Positions 43,752-51,666 of a stretch of DNA of 51,979 nt are shown here, piece by piece (position 1 is the first letter of the stretch; every line of letters starts with the position of its first letter). The notes under the pieces were generated by a model. That model saw only the letters and a program-made list of their open reading frames with translations, was not told where the DNA came from and ran no database searches. Origin of the DNA: Bacteroidales bacterium (GTDB taxonomy: Bacteria > Bacteroidota > Bacteroidia > Bacteroidales > JACABE01); contig JAHEYQ010000034.1 in NCBI GenBank assembly GCA_023251515.1, forward strand, positions 1 to 51,979, given 5' to 3'. The position numbers and the translations under genes were made by a program.

Positions 43752-44207
43752 CTAAGGGATAGAAACTTTAACCGTAATTTTTTTAATTAATTCAGGTTTT
43801 GTTACATAGTGCTGAGGACTATGGCCATCTTCAGGAAACATAACAGCAAAAATTCCATTTCCAATAACAACATTGATTCCTTGAGCAGAAGGCTTGACAA
43901 AGAAAGTACGGTCTTTTTTTTCATCATAAGGAATATTTACCGACATACTATCGATAGGAGACCATTTTACTTTTTCCAATCCAATAATCGGATACTGAAT
44001 ATCTATAACATGTTTATGAGCTTCATAACCTCTCTCGAATAATTCAATGGTTTCATACTCGCTTACAACAGCTTTGGTATTGCTATTTATTACATAAGTT
44101 CCCAATTCAATTTCCGGTGTAGCACTTGCAAGAAATTTCAATCCTTCATAAATGTCCTGAGATACTCCCTTATAAACATCTATATTTTTTAAACTATCTA
44201 AAATCAT
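43752..44207 (-). CDS. YhcH/YjgK/YiaL-family protein (NanQ-like), copy 2
   Basis: This 151-residue DUF386 beta-sandwich protein has MILDSLKNIDVYKGVSQDIY at the start, the metal-site region YEAHKHVIDIQYPIIG and FAVMFPEDGHSPQHY near the end. E. coli YhcH (NanQ) is an N-acetylneuraminate anomerase; other members act on galactose-type or ulosonic sugars. A second, only moderately similar copy lies 82 bases upstream. Their position after a CMP-sugar synthetase suggests handling of a ketose/ulosonic acid anomer in this pathway. The sugar is unknown. Confidence 0.8.
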   Translation of the reverse strand: MILDSLKNIDVYKGVSQDIYEGLKFLASATPEIELGTYVINSNTKAVVSEYETIELFERGYEAHKHVIDIQYPIIGLEKVKWSPIDSMSVNIPYDEKKDRTFFVKPSAQGINVVIGNGIFAVMFPEDGHSPQHYVTKPELIKKITVKVSIP

Positions 44208-44289
44208 AACTTTAAGTATTAAATTGTTTATTAATTTGATTAACAGTAACGGAAATTCTGTTTTTTTATCAGACTTCTATTTACATAAA

Positions 44290-44754
44290 TTATTTTAATG
44301 GAAATTTTACTTTAAAAACTACTTTAGAAATCATTTCGTCCGATTGCATGTAGCGGCATCCCGGTTTATGAGGGTCTCCTGTCAGAAAAACTGCAAATTC
44401 ATTTTCAGATACCACAAAAGTTGAAATATTTTCAGATGCTTTATAAAAAACAAAATCTCCATCAAGTTTAAATTCATCTGTAATAGTAAGATGCTGTGGA
44501 CTAACCGTCTGCATAATTTCCGTTCCCTTTATTACGATTTGTATATCAGTATAAAATTGATGGGTTTCAAAATAATTTTCCGATTCTTCTTTCGGATAAT
44601 ATTTTAAAACTTTTACAATCAAATCGTCTCCAATAAGGGGTATTTCACCTTCAGGAAGAGTACTCAGATTGTGCTTAATCACAAAATCAAGAATAACATC
44701 AATATGAGGAATAATTGTATATTTTTTTAAGTTATTTAGTGAATCTAAAATCAT
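44290..44754 (-). CDS. YhcH/YjgK/YiaL-family protein (NanQ-like), copy 1
   Basis: This 154-residue DUF386 protein has MILDSLNNLKKYTIIPHIDV, the metal-binding region YFETHQFYTDIQIVIKG and the C-terminal FAVFLTGDPHKPG. It overlaps the stop of the CMP-sugar synthetase-cupin gene by 4 bases, so the two are translationally coupled. The paralogue at 43752-44207 shares only scattered identity, hence the two are probably not redundant. One may act before and one after activation of the sugar. Confidence 0.8.
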   Translation of the reverse strand: MILDSLNNLKKYTIIPHIDVILDFVIKHNLSTLPEGEIPLIGDDLIVKVLKYYPKEESENYFETHQFYTDIQIVIKGTEIMQTVSPQHLTITDEFKLDGDFVFYKASENISTFVVSENEFAVFLTGDPHKPGCRYMQSDEMISKVVFKVKFPLK

Positions 44755-45893
44755 TGAACACCTCCTTCTTCTACATCGTATATATGCGGTACATCCCCAC
44801 GACTAACAGCTATTCTGATAGCGGGTTCATTACCGGCTGCAGTAATTTTATGCTTTTTCCCTTTTTCAATAAAAACAATGTCGCCTTTTTTTATTACAAA
44901 TTCTTCACCTTCAATTTCCCATTTCCACTGTCCTTTGATGATATACCACCATTCGTTCCAGTTCGGATGATAATGTAAACGATTACCTTCACCCGGTAAT
45001 TGAGAAATAATAGTAGTACTATTATTTTCTGTATTTACGACCCTGTGACTCCACGAAATTGAATTGTCATGACTATTAATGATGGTATCAATATTATTAA
45101 TAGGTAAATTTTCATGAATAAAATCGTTGTTAACAACACCGTCTCTTTTTAGAATATCAGGAACAAAAGTCTCAATTCTTTCCTTTTTTATTGCAGCAAC
45201 CTCATCATCATTTTTATCTTTGTTTTCCAAAAATTTAGCTACTACTTCTGCAAGATCAAAATCTTCTTCATTATCAATATCTAAGGTAGAATAGCCTTTA
45301 AGCTGAAAGTAACCTATTTTCCCATCACCTCCATGATATCCACTATTGTATTTATTCATATTAGAGAGAAAGCTATTATACTTCCATCCCATTATACCAC
45401 ATGCATATGCATAAACAGGTGTCAGACTCTGTGAAGGTAATGTTTGTCCCTTTTGATTAAAGTTAATCGGTTTTCCTTCGAAAACACATTCAATTTGGTC
45501 TGCTTTTACTGAAATTAGTGTATCAAGATTATCTGCTTTAATCTTTTCAACAAATCCTCTGATTTCATCAACACTTAAAAAAGGTGAAGTGGATAATAGT
45601 TGAATCATAAGATCACCTTCAATATTTTGCATAAAATCTAAAACAAAATCATCATTTGTAGCCACATTTGAAGAGAGATGCTCAGGTCTTTTATAAAATT
45701 TAATTTTATAATAATCAGCTATTTCCTGAAATACATCAGATTCTGAATTGATATAGATATCATCGAAAACCCCAGACAAAACAGCTGTATCTATTATGTG
45801 CCCAATTAATGGTTTGCCGTTTAATGGACGAATATTTTTTTGTTTTACTCTTTGACTACCCATTCTGGCAGGTATCATTGCTATTATTTTCAT
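44751..45893 (-). CDS. CMP-sugar synthetase (NeuA-like) fused to a C-terminal cupin
   Basis: This 380-residue fusion has an acylneuraminate cytidylyltransferase domain at residues about 1-225: IAMIPARMGSQRVKQKNIRP (CTP-binding), DIYINSESDV, TNDDFVLDFM, QLLSTSPFL and a late DIDNEEDFDLAE. Residues about 285-365 are a cupin with GNRLHYHPNWNEWWYIIKG (His-x-His and Glu) and GDIVFIEKGKKHKI. The first domain would activate a keto-sugar acid or related sugar as the CMP derivative. The cupin may epimerise, isomerise or bind the product or act as a sensor. Separate NeuA proteins lack it. Confidence 0.87.
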   Translation of the reverse strand: MKIIAMIPARMGSQRVKQKNIRPLNGKPLIGHIIDTAVLSGVFDDIYINSESDVFQEIADYYKIKFYKRPEHLSSNVATNDDFVLDFMQNIEGDLMIQLLSTSPFLSVDEIRGFVEKIKADNLDTLISVKADQIECVFEGKPINFNQKGQTLPSQSLTPVYAYACGIMGWKYNSFLSNMNKYNSGYHGGDGKIGYFQLKGYSTLDIDNEEDFDLAEVVAKFLENKDKNDDEVAAIKKERIETFVPDILKRDGVVNNDFIHENLPINNIDTIINSHDNSISWSHRVVNTENNSTTIISQLPGEGNRLHYHPNWNEWWYIIKGQWKWEIEGEEFVIKKGDIVFIEKGKKHKITAAGNEPAIRIAVSRGDVPHIYDVEEGGVQ

Positions 45894-45938
45894 AAAAGTT
45901 CAATTTTAAAATATAAAAATATTTTGTATTATATTAAT

Positions 45939-47171
45939 TTACAATAAATTATCTACATTATTTATTATTGCCAAGGCTTTATGTATTTCTTCTTCATTTA
46001 CATTTAAATTTGGTCTTAAACGTATAGTTTTATCCAATGATTTATTACAAATTAAACCTTTATCAAATAGCTTTTTCCAAAAATCATTTCTTTTTTCTTC
46101 ATTGTCAAAATCGAAAGCAATTATAAGACCGGTACTTCTAATGTTTCTGAGGTTTTTTGTTTTCTTCAGTCCTTCTATCAATAACGAACTCATAATATTT
46201 ACATTTTTTAAAATGTCAAATTTCTGATATGCTTCTATTACAAAGCTCGACCTTACCATATCTACTATATCTGCATCCCATGTAACCTCTAGTCTTACTG
46301 GAGTTTGGAAAATTTTTGTAAATTTTTCTTTTACCATAATTCCAGCTACTTGTACCTTTTTGCCGAAAACCAGAATATCCGGTTCAATGCCTAAATGTTC
46401 AAAATACCACAATTTGCCTGTACCTCCAAAACCAATTTGAACTTCATCAAAAATTAAAGGTATGTTATAAGTATCAGCTATTTTTCTTAGACCTTGAAAA
46501 AATTCATTTGAAAAATACTTGTCTCCGAAAGTACATTGAATTGGTTCTACCAGAATAGCAGCAACATTTGAATTTTCAGTATTTATTATTTGTTCAAGAT
46601 CAGAAAGTGTAGATTCAACTCTATCAAGATTTTTTTCAGGAATTCCATTATTATAAGTTATTACAGGATTATCCAATTGTGTCCAGAATGGGCCGGGAAA
46701 TCCATTTAATCGGGTACCAACGGGTCCTTGACGGGTTGTTAAGAAACCACCATATCCATTAATTCCATGAAAACTTTCCTTAAAAGTAATTACGGTTGGA
46801 TTAGGTAAACCTTTATAATCAAAAGCTGTTTTTAAAGCTGCTTCTATAGCTAATGCACCAGTACAAGAATAATGAAAATGAGTAAATTTACCCCCAATTG
46901 AAACATAATCTGTAAATAATTTATTGAAATTTTCTGCTTCATCAGATAACATTTCACAATTTGTAATTTTACATTTAGCAACATTCAAAATACTTTTTTG
47001 AAATTCTTCAGTTGAAAAAATTGGATGATTATATCCAAGTGCTACTGTAGCATACATTCCGAAAAAATCTATAAATTCACGATTTGTTATTTTGTCGTAA
47101 AGCATAGATCCTTTACTTTTTTCAAAATCAATCTTTATTCCAAAGATACTACTTCTACTAATATTTTTCAT
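45939..47171 (-). CDS. Class III (omega) PLP-dependent aminotransferase
   Basis: This 410-residue protein has class III features: GYNHPIFSTEEF, HYSCTGALAIEAALKTAF, ESFHGINGYGG, LVEPIQCTFGDKYF, PLIFDEVQIGFGGTGKLWYF and the PLP-lysine region DILVFGKKVQVAG. It is closer in appearance to lysine-6-aminotransferase/omega-transaminase enzymes than to glutamate-semialdehyde mutases. The product could be an amino group on a terminal carbon or on a cyclitol ketone. It lies between the cyclase and CMP-sugar synthetase genes in the same direction with gaps of about 45-75 bases. Confidence 0.85.
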   Translation of the reverse strand: MKNISRSSIFGIKIDFEKSKGSMLYDKITNREFIDFFGMYATVALGYNHPIFSTEEFQKSILNVAKCKITNCEMLSDEAENFNKLFTDYVSIGGKFTHFHYSCTGALAIEAALKTAFDYKGLPNPTVITFKESFHGINGYGGFLTTRQGPVGTRLNGFPGPFWTQLDNPVITYNNGIPEKNLDRVESTLSDLEQIINTENSNVAAILVEPIQCTFGDKYFSNEFFQGLRKIADTYNIPLIFDEVQIGFGGTGKLWYFEHLGIEPDILVFGKKVQVAGIMVKEKFTKIFQTPVRLEVTWDADIVDMVRSSFVIEAYQKFDILKNVNIMSSLLIEGLKKTKNLRNIRSTGLIIAFDFDNEEKRNDFWKKLFDKGLICNKSLDKTIRLRPNLNVNEEEIHKALAIINNVDNLL

Positions 47172-47247
47172 AATGGCACTTTATTTGAAAGTTATACATA
47201 ATATGCGTTTAATATAAAAACCAGGTTACTAATTTAAAATTATTTAC

Positions 47248-48309
47248 TTATAATTCATTTGCAAAGTATTCTTTCATCCAATTGGTGAACCGATCATCCA
47301 TTTGCATTGCATCTTTAAATATTTTACCATAGCCTTTATTAAGAATAAGCCTTAGTTCTTTACCAACATTTTTTTTGTCTTTACTCAGTGCGGATTTGAA
47401 TTTTTCAATCTCTATATCATCAATTGAAAAATTTTTCCATATTTTTTCAAGTAATTCACGAATTTCAAAGCGCGTTTTTTCAGGTATATAACCTAATTTA
47501 ACAGAGACAAAATTTGCCATATCCATACCATAACTAACTGCAATTCCGTGAGGAACTCTATAATTTGTCAGAGATTCAATAGCATGACCGAAAGAATGAC
47601 CATAGTTGAATACCTGACGTTCTTTCTGATCAAATTCATCAATTTCAATATACGATTTTTTTATTTCCAGACTTCGGGCAATTAATCCTGCTAATACTTC
47701 TTTGTTCTCTATAGCTTTTGAATAATCATTCTTATATCTGAAAAAATCTTCTTCACCAGCAACAATATAATAATGACACATTTCGCCTAAACCCGATTTA
47801 ATTTGAGCATCTTCTAATGTGTTAAGGAACTGAAGATCAATAAAAATTTTATTTGGAGGATAAAAACCTCCCAATTGATTTTTGAATTTACCGAAATTGA
47901 TAGAGGTTTTGCTTCCAATACAACTGTCTCCCTGTGCAAGTAATGTAGTGGGAAAAAACATCCAATCAACACCTCTATACATAATAGATGAGATAAAAGC
48001 AGTAACATCCTGTGTTATTCCTCCACCTATCGCAATTAGTCTGTGATTCTTGCGAAATCCATTTTCTATCAAATGATTTATAACAGGCATAATACCCTGA
48101 TAACTTTTCTGATCTTCATTGGCATCTATACCAATATAATTGAATTTTTCAAGTATATTGCCCACAGAATCCCAATATAGTTTGATAATGTTATTATCGA
48201 TGATGATAAAATCACCTTCTTTTAATTCACCATTTAATATTTCTGGTGTATTGTTGATAAATTGTACACTGTAGTCGTGTATAATTGATTTAACTGTAAA
48301 ATTATACAT
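47248..48309 (-). CDS. 3-dehydroquinate-synthase-family sugar phosphate cyclase, noncanonical
   Basis: This 353-residue protein has the AroB fold motifs IAIGGGITQDVTAF, MYRGVDWMFFPTTLLAQGDS, INFGKFKNQLGGFYPP, VFNYGHSFGHAIESL and VPHGIAVSYGMDMA. Differences from housekeeping DHQ synthase are clear: GEMCHYYIV replaces the AEVIK(Y/T) motif, losing its Lys, and HGIAV replaces HGEAV. The family includes EEVS, DOI and related cyclases that form carbasugars, so a cyclitol-forming reaction from a sugar phosphate is a reasonable guess. It overlaps the upstream SDR gene by 8 bases. Confidence 0.82.
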   Translation of the reverse strand: MYNFTVKSIIHDYSVQFINNTPEILNGELKEGDFIIIDNNIIKLYWDSVGNILEKFNYIGIDANEDQKSYQGIMPVINHLIENGFRKNHRLIAIGGGITQDVTAFISSIMYRGVDWMFFPTTLLAQGDSCIGSKTSINFGKFKNQLGGFYPPNKIFIDLQFLNTLEDAQIKSGLGEMCHYYIVAGEEDFFRYKNDYSKAIENKEVLAGLIARSLEIKKSYIEIDEFDQKERQVFNYGHSFGHAIESLTNYRVPHGIAVSYGMDMANFVSVKLGYIPEKTRFEIRELLEKIWKNFSIDDIEIEKFKSALSKDKKNVGKELRLILNKGYGKIFKDAMQMDDRFTNWMKEYFANEL

Positions 48310-49057
48310 TTGAAAATCCTCCGTCTATTATAATGTTTTGACCTGTAATATATGTATTCATATCACTTGATAAAAAAAGTACGATTCTTGCAATTTCAAC
48401 CGGCTGAGCAAATCGTTTTGCCGGAACAGTTTCAGAAAACAGTTTAATTTCTTCTTCAGGTACGGTTGCCATCGTAAGTTCTGTCATTGTAAACCCGGGT
48501 GATACAGCATTAACAAGCACATTATAAGGAGCTAATTCAACCGAACTGGTTTTTGTTAGTCCAACCAATCCTGATTTGGTTATTGTATATGCAGCTCTAC
48601 GTTCCCGAGTAACGACACTCCAAACCGAGGCTATATTTACAATTCTGCCGTAGTTTTGTGCTTTAAGTCTTTTAGTCAGATATTTTGTAATTTCAAATGG
48701 TGCTTTTAGATTTAGATTTAGTAATAATTCGAAATCTTCGGCTACTATATTTTCAATTAAGTTATTTCTGTTTGTACCTGCATTATTAACGAATACATCT
48801 ATATGCGGAATCAGATCAAGAGTTTTAAAAAAAGAAGAAAAAGAATCTTTGTCGGTGAAGTCAGCACGAATATACTTAAGATTGTTAAATCCTTTTGCCC
48901 GGGCTTCAATATTTAATTTTTCAATTACTTCTTCAGATTCAGCTCCTGTTATAATAAGATTAGCTTCTGCTAAACGAAATTCTTCAACAATAGATGCACC
49001 TATGCCTTGTGTGCCACCTGTTACAACAACGGTTCTGTCTTTAAAAGTTATATTCAT
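48302..49057 (-). CDS. Short-chain dehydrogenase/reductase (classical, FabG-like)
   Basis: This 251-residue classical SDR has VVVTGGTQGIGASIVEEF at the N-terminus and FVNNAGTNRNNLIEN. The catalytic Ser is in NIASVWSVV, and the Tyr/Lys are in AAYTITKSGLVGL. VNAVSPGFTMTELT and DGGFSNV follow. It would reduce or oxidise a keto/hydroxyl group on the sugar or cyclitol. Its coding ends overlap both neighbours: 4 bases with the SIS gene and 8 bases with the cyclase gene. That indicates strong translational coupling of these three. Confidence 0.87.
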   Translation of the reverse strand: MNITFKDRTVVVTGGTQGIGASIVEEFRLAEANLIITGAESEEVIEKLNIEARAKGFNNLKYIRADFTDKDSFSSFFKTLDLIPHIDVFVNNAGTNRNNLIENIVAEDFELLLNLNLKAPFEITKYLTKRLKAQNYGRIVNIASVWSVVTRERRAAYTITKSGLVGLTKTSSVELAPYNVLVNAVSPGFTMTELTMATVPEEEIKLFSETVPAKRFAQPVEIARIVLFLSSDMNTYITGQNIIIDGGFSNV

Positions 49058-49659
49058 CTTTCAGGAATTTCAAGAAATTCTTTATTAACACATAAATAAT
49101 TAACTATTAAATGATCGTAAATCATGTGCAAATCTTCAATGGGACCATAATCACCTTTTGGGTTGGGTGTATATAGAGATATACTTGCTGCTTTTAAAAG
49201 TTCACCACCTGAAAAGCCAACAAATGCAATAGATTTTCCTCCATGTTCATTTGCATAACGAGCAGCTCTAACAACGTTTTCTGAGTTTCCACTCGCTGAT
49301 ATGCATATTATCAGATCTCCTGTTTCAAATTTTCCTTTCAATTGTTCAACAAATATATCATTATATGAAGTATCATTTCCGATAGCTGTTATAAAAGGTG
49401 TATTATCTGTTAGTGCTACAACTTTCGGACGAAATTTTGTAAAATATCTAACAAAAAAGCTAAAATCTACCTGCATGTGCGATGCTGTTGCTGCACTTCC
49501 TCCATTTCCGCAAACATAAAGGGTTTTCCCATTTTTAAAAGTTGTAATCATTGTATCAACAACTTCTGTAAGCACATCAATATCAACCTGATTGAGAAGG
49601 TTGTCGAGTTTCTTTCTATATTCTGTAAAATATTTATTTAATGTTTCTTTTGTTTCCAT
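49054..49659 (-). CDS. SIS-domain sugar phosphate isomerase (GmhA-like)
   Basis: This 201-residue SIS protein has TLYVCGNGGSAATASHMQVD, ALTDNTPFITAIGNDTSY, LIICISASGNSENVVRA and EDLHMIYDHLIVNYL, matching sedoheptulose-7-phosphate isomerases (GmhA) in size and motif order. GmhA converts sedoheptulose 7-phosphate to D-glycero-D-manno-heptose 7-phosphate. In this cluster it may supply a heptose or ulose phosphate to the downstream cyclase. It overlaps the SDR gene by 4 bases. Other GmhA pathway genes (HddA, GmhB, HddC) are not seen. Confidence 0.82.
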   Translation of the reverse strand: METKETLNKYFTEYRKKLDNLLNQVDIDVLTEVVDTMITTFKNGKTLYVCGNGGSAATASHMQVDFSFFVRYFTKFRPKVVALTDNTPFITAIGNDTSYNDIFVEQLKGKFETGDLIICISASGNSENVVRAARYANEHGGKSIAFVGFSGGELLKAASISLYTPNPKGDYGPIEDLHMIYDHLIVNYLCVNKEFLEIPER

Positions 49660-49734
49660 AAATGCAAAATTATAATTATTTTTTAAATAACAAATTAACT
49701 TAAGTAAAAAGTTTAAATTTATAAATCAATTTCT

Positions 49735-50730
49735 TCAGAAACTCTTTTCAGCATACACTTTATCAATTACTCTCATAAGTAAAAGTGCATCATTAGAGTT
49801 TCCAATCTGAATTTGAGTATCTTTATGTATAGCATCAAAAAAATGTTTCATTTCATATCTCCAGCTGTTATTAGATAAATATTGGGTACTCACTTCATCT
49901 TTCCATGTAGCAGCCGGTGCAGTTGATCTGTTTTTTGCAACTGATAGCACTTCTTCACCATAAGACATTGTTGAAGTAATTAATCCATTAAGAACCATAT
50001 AACCTTTTTCAAGAAATACTTCCAAAGAAAATAAGTGACGCCATTGAGTCATTGTTGAATGAAGTGATGCAACAATACCTGATTGCTTATCTTTTAAAAT
50101 AACGAAAGCATTATCTTCAATATCCTTTTTCCAGTATAAATTTGATACTTCTGCCTTTACAGTATCAAAATTTCCACCTAGAAACATAAATAAATCAAGC
50201 ATATGTATGCCCTGATCTATTACGATTCCTCCTCCGGAAAGTTCTTTTTTTGCCCTCCAGTCGTTAAAGTAATCTTCTGTTACACTCTTACCGTATCTGC
50301 CACGCATCCAAATTATTCTTCCAAACTCATTGCTTTCAACAATCTGCTTCATTCTGATAATGCTATCATGATGGCGATGGTTAAATCCATACATTAATTT
50401 TTTCCCGCCACTTTGCTTTTCTGCTTCAATGATTTCTTCCATATCTGCACCTGTGAAAGCAGGTGGTTTCTCACAAAAAACATGTTTGCCTGCTTTAAGT
50501 GCTTTAATTGTAAGCGGTTTATTCAAAAAATTTGGAGTGCAAACAATGATTGCTCCAATTTCAGGATGATTAATAATTTCTTCATGGGTTAAATTTGGTA
50601 TTCCCTTAAAGTTATCACCTATTGTGGGTTCTGAAATTGCTATAACTTCAGTGTTTTCAATTTCATCAATTGCTTGATGTCTTATAACACCCATTTTTCC
50701 ATAACCTATAATTCCAACTTTATATGTCAT
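49735..50730 (-). CDS. Gfo/Idh/MocA-family oxidoreductase (copy 2)
   Basis: This 331-residue dehydrogenase has VGIIGYGKMGVIRHQAI for NAD(P), AIIVCTPNFLNKPL, HVFCEKPPAFTG with the EKP catalytic Lys, and RAKKELSGGGIVIDQGIHML carrying the conserved Asp and His. It is not closely similar to the copy at 40422-41462. It probably oxidises or reduces a sugar hydroxyl early in the pathway. It lies 6 bases downstream of the SerA-like dehydrogenase gene and about 75 bases upstream of the SIS gene. Confidence 0.87.
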   Translation of the reverse strand: MTYKVGIIGYGKMGVIRHQAIDEIENTEVIAISEPTIGDNFKGIPNLTHEEIINHPEIGAIIVCTPNFLNKPLTIKALKAGKHVFCEKPPAFTGADMEEIIEAEKQSGGKKLMYGFNHRHHDSIIRMKQIVESNEFGRIIWMRGRYGKSVTEDYFNDWRAKKELSGGGIVIDQGIHMLDLFMFLGGNFDTVKAEVSNLYWKKDIEDNAFVILKDKQSGIVASLHSTMTQWRHLFSLEVFLEKGYMVLNGLITSTMSYGEEVLSVAKNRSTAPAATWKDEVSTQYLSNNSWRYEMKHFFDAIHKDTQIQIGNSNDALLLMRVIDKVYAEKSF

Positions 50731-50736
50731 AGTATA

Positions 50737-51666
50737 TTATTTTAAAATGTTTATTAAATTATTTACAGCATCAATTTCCATTTGTAGTTTTCCTTCTTCA
50801 GCATATGAGCCTAAATGGGGTGTTAAAACTACATTATTCAATTCACATAATGGACCGTTGTAGGGTTCTTTTGTAAAGACATCAATAGCAGCAGCTGCTA
50901 AATGTCCGTTTTTTAATGCATTGTATAAAACATCTTCATCAACAACGCCTCCCCTTGCCAGATTTACAAGAAATGAGCCATTTTTCATCATTGAGATTTC
51001 ATTTATACCTATTACATTTGTTTTATCCTTATTCCCAGGTATATGTAATGTCAAAATATCTGCTTTTTTTAGAACATCTTCAAGACTGTTTATTTCAACT
51101 TTATTTTTTGTTGCCCATTCATTATTAGGAAATAAATCAAATCCAATTACAGGATTTCCCAAAGCGGTGAACATTTCGGCAACCATTTTGCCTATACGTC
51201 CTAAGCCAACAACACCTATTGTTTTTTTGTGTAAAAGGTTTCCGGTTTGTTTATCCCATTTTTTGTTTTTCATTGCACTATCAGCCTGAGGTACTCTTCT
51301 TAACATTGAGAGAGTTAATGCCAGTGTAAGTTCTGCAACGCTTCTTGTTGGACCATCAGGTGTATTTACAACAGTGATTCCCTTTTCCTTTGCATAATCA
51401 AGATCTACGCTATCCATACCCACACCTACGCGGCTGATGCATTTTAAATCATTTAAAGCATCCATTACTTTGGGTGTCAGAGGTTCAACGCCCGCAACAA
51501 TTCCGCAACAATCGGATGCGATATCGATTACTTCTTCTTCTGTTAATTTTCTCCCATAAGGATTCTTAATAACTTCAAATCCATTTTCAAGTAAAAGATT
51601 TAATGGCTCTATTCCGCATTCACCAAACGATGAAGGCGATACCAGTACTTTGCATTTTTTATTCAT
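50737..51666 (-). CDS. D-2-hydroxyacid dehydrogenase, phosphoglycerate dehydrogenase (SerA)-like
   Basis: This 309-residue protein has IGVVGLGRIGKMVAEMF for NAD binding. The catalytic Arg is in FLVNLARGGVVDED, the Glu in IDVFTKEPYNGPL and the His in VVLTPHLGSYAEEG. The length fits single-domain SerA-like enzymes without the ACT regulatory domain. In the sugar cluster it is likely to act on a 2-hydroxy acid or sugar acid rather than supply serine biosynthesis, since no serB or serC is nearby. It is the first visible gene of the long minus-strand unit. Confidence 0.85.
   Translation of the reverse strand: MNKKCKVLVSPSSFGECGIEPLNLLLENGFEVIKNPYGRKLTEEEVIDIASDCCGIVAGVEPLTPKVMDALNDLKCISRVGVGMDSVDLDYAKEKGITVVNTPDGPTRSVAELTLALTLSMLRRVPQADSAMKNKKWDKQTGNLLHKKTIGVVGLGRIGKMVAEMFTALGNPVIGFDLFPNNEWATKNKVEINSLEDVLKKADILTLHIPGNKDKTNVIGINEISMMKNGSFLVNLARGGVVDEDVLYNALKNGHLAAAAIDVFTKEPYNGPLCELNNVVLTPHLGSYAEEGKLQMEIDAVNNLINILK

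Noticed and set aside
49054..49659. Housekeeping GmhA for LPS heptose
   Set aside because: Not excluded, but the companion heptose kinase, phosphatase and nucleotidyltransferase genes are absent, and the gene is overlapped by SDR and cyclase genes.
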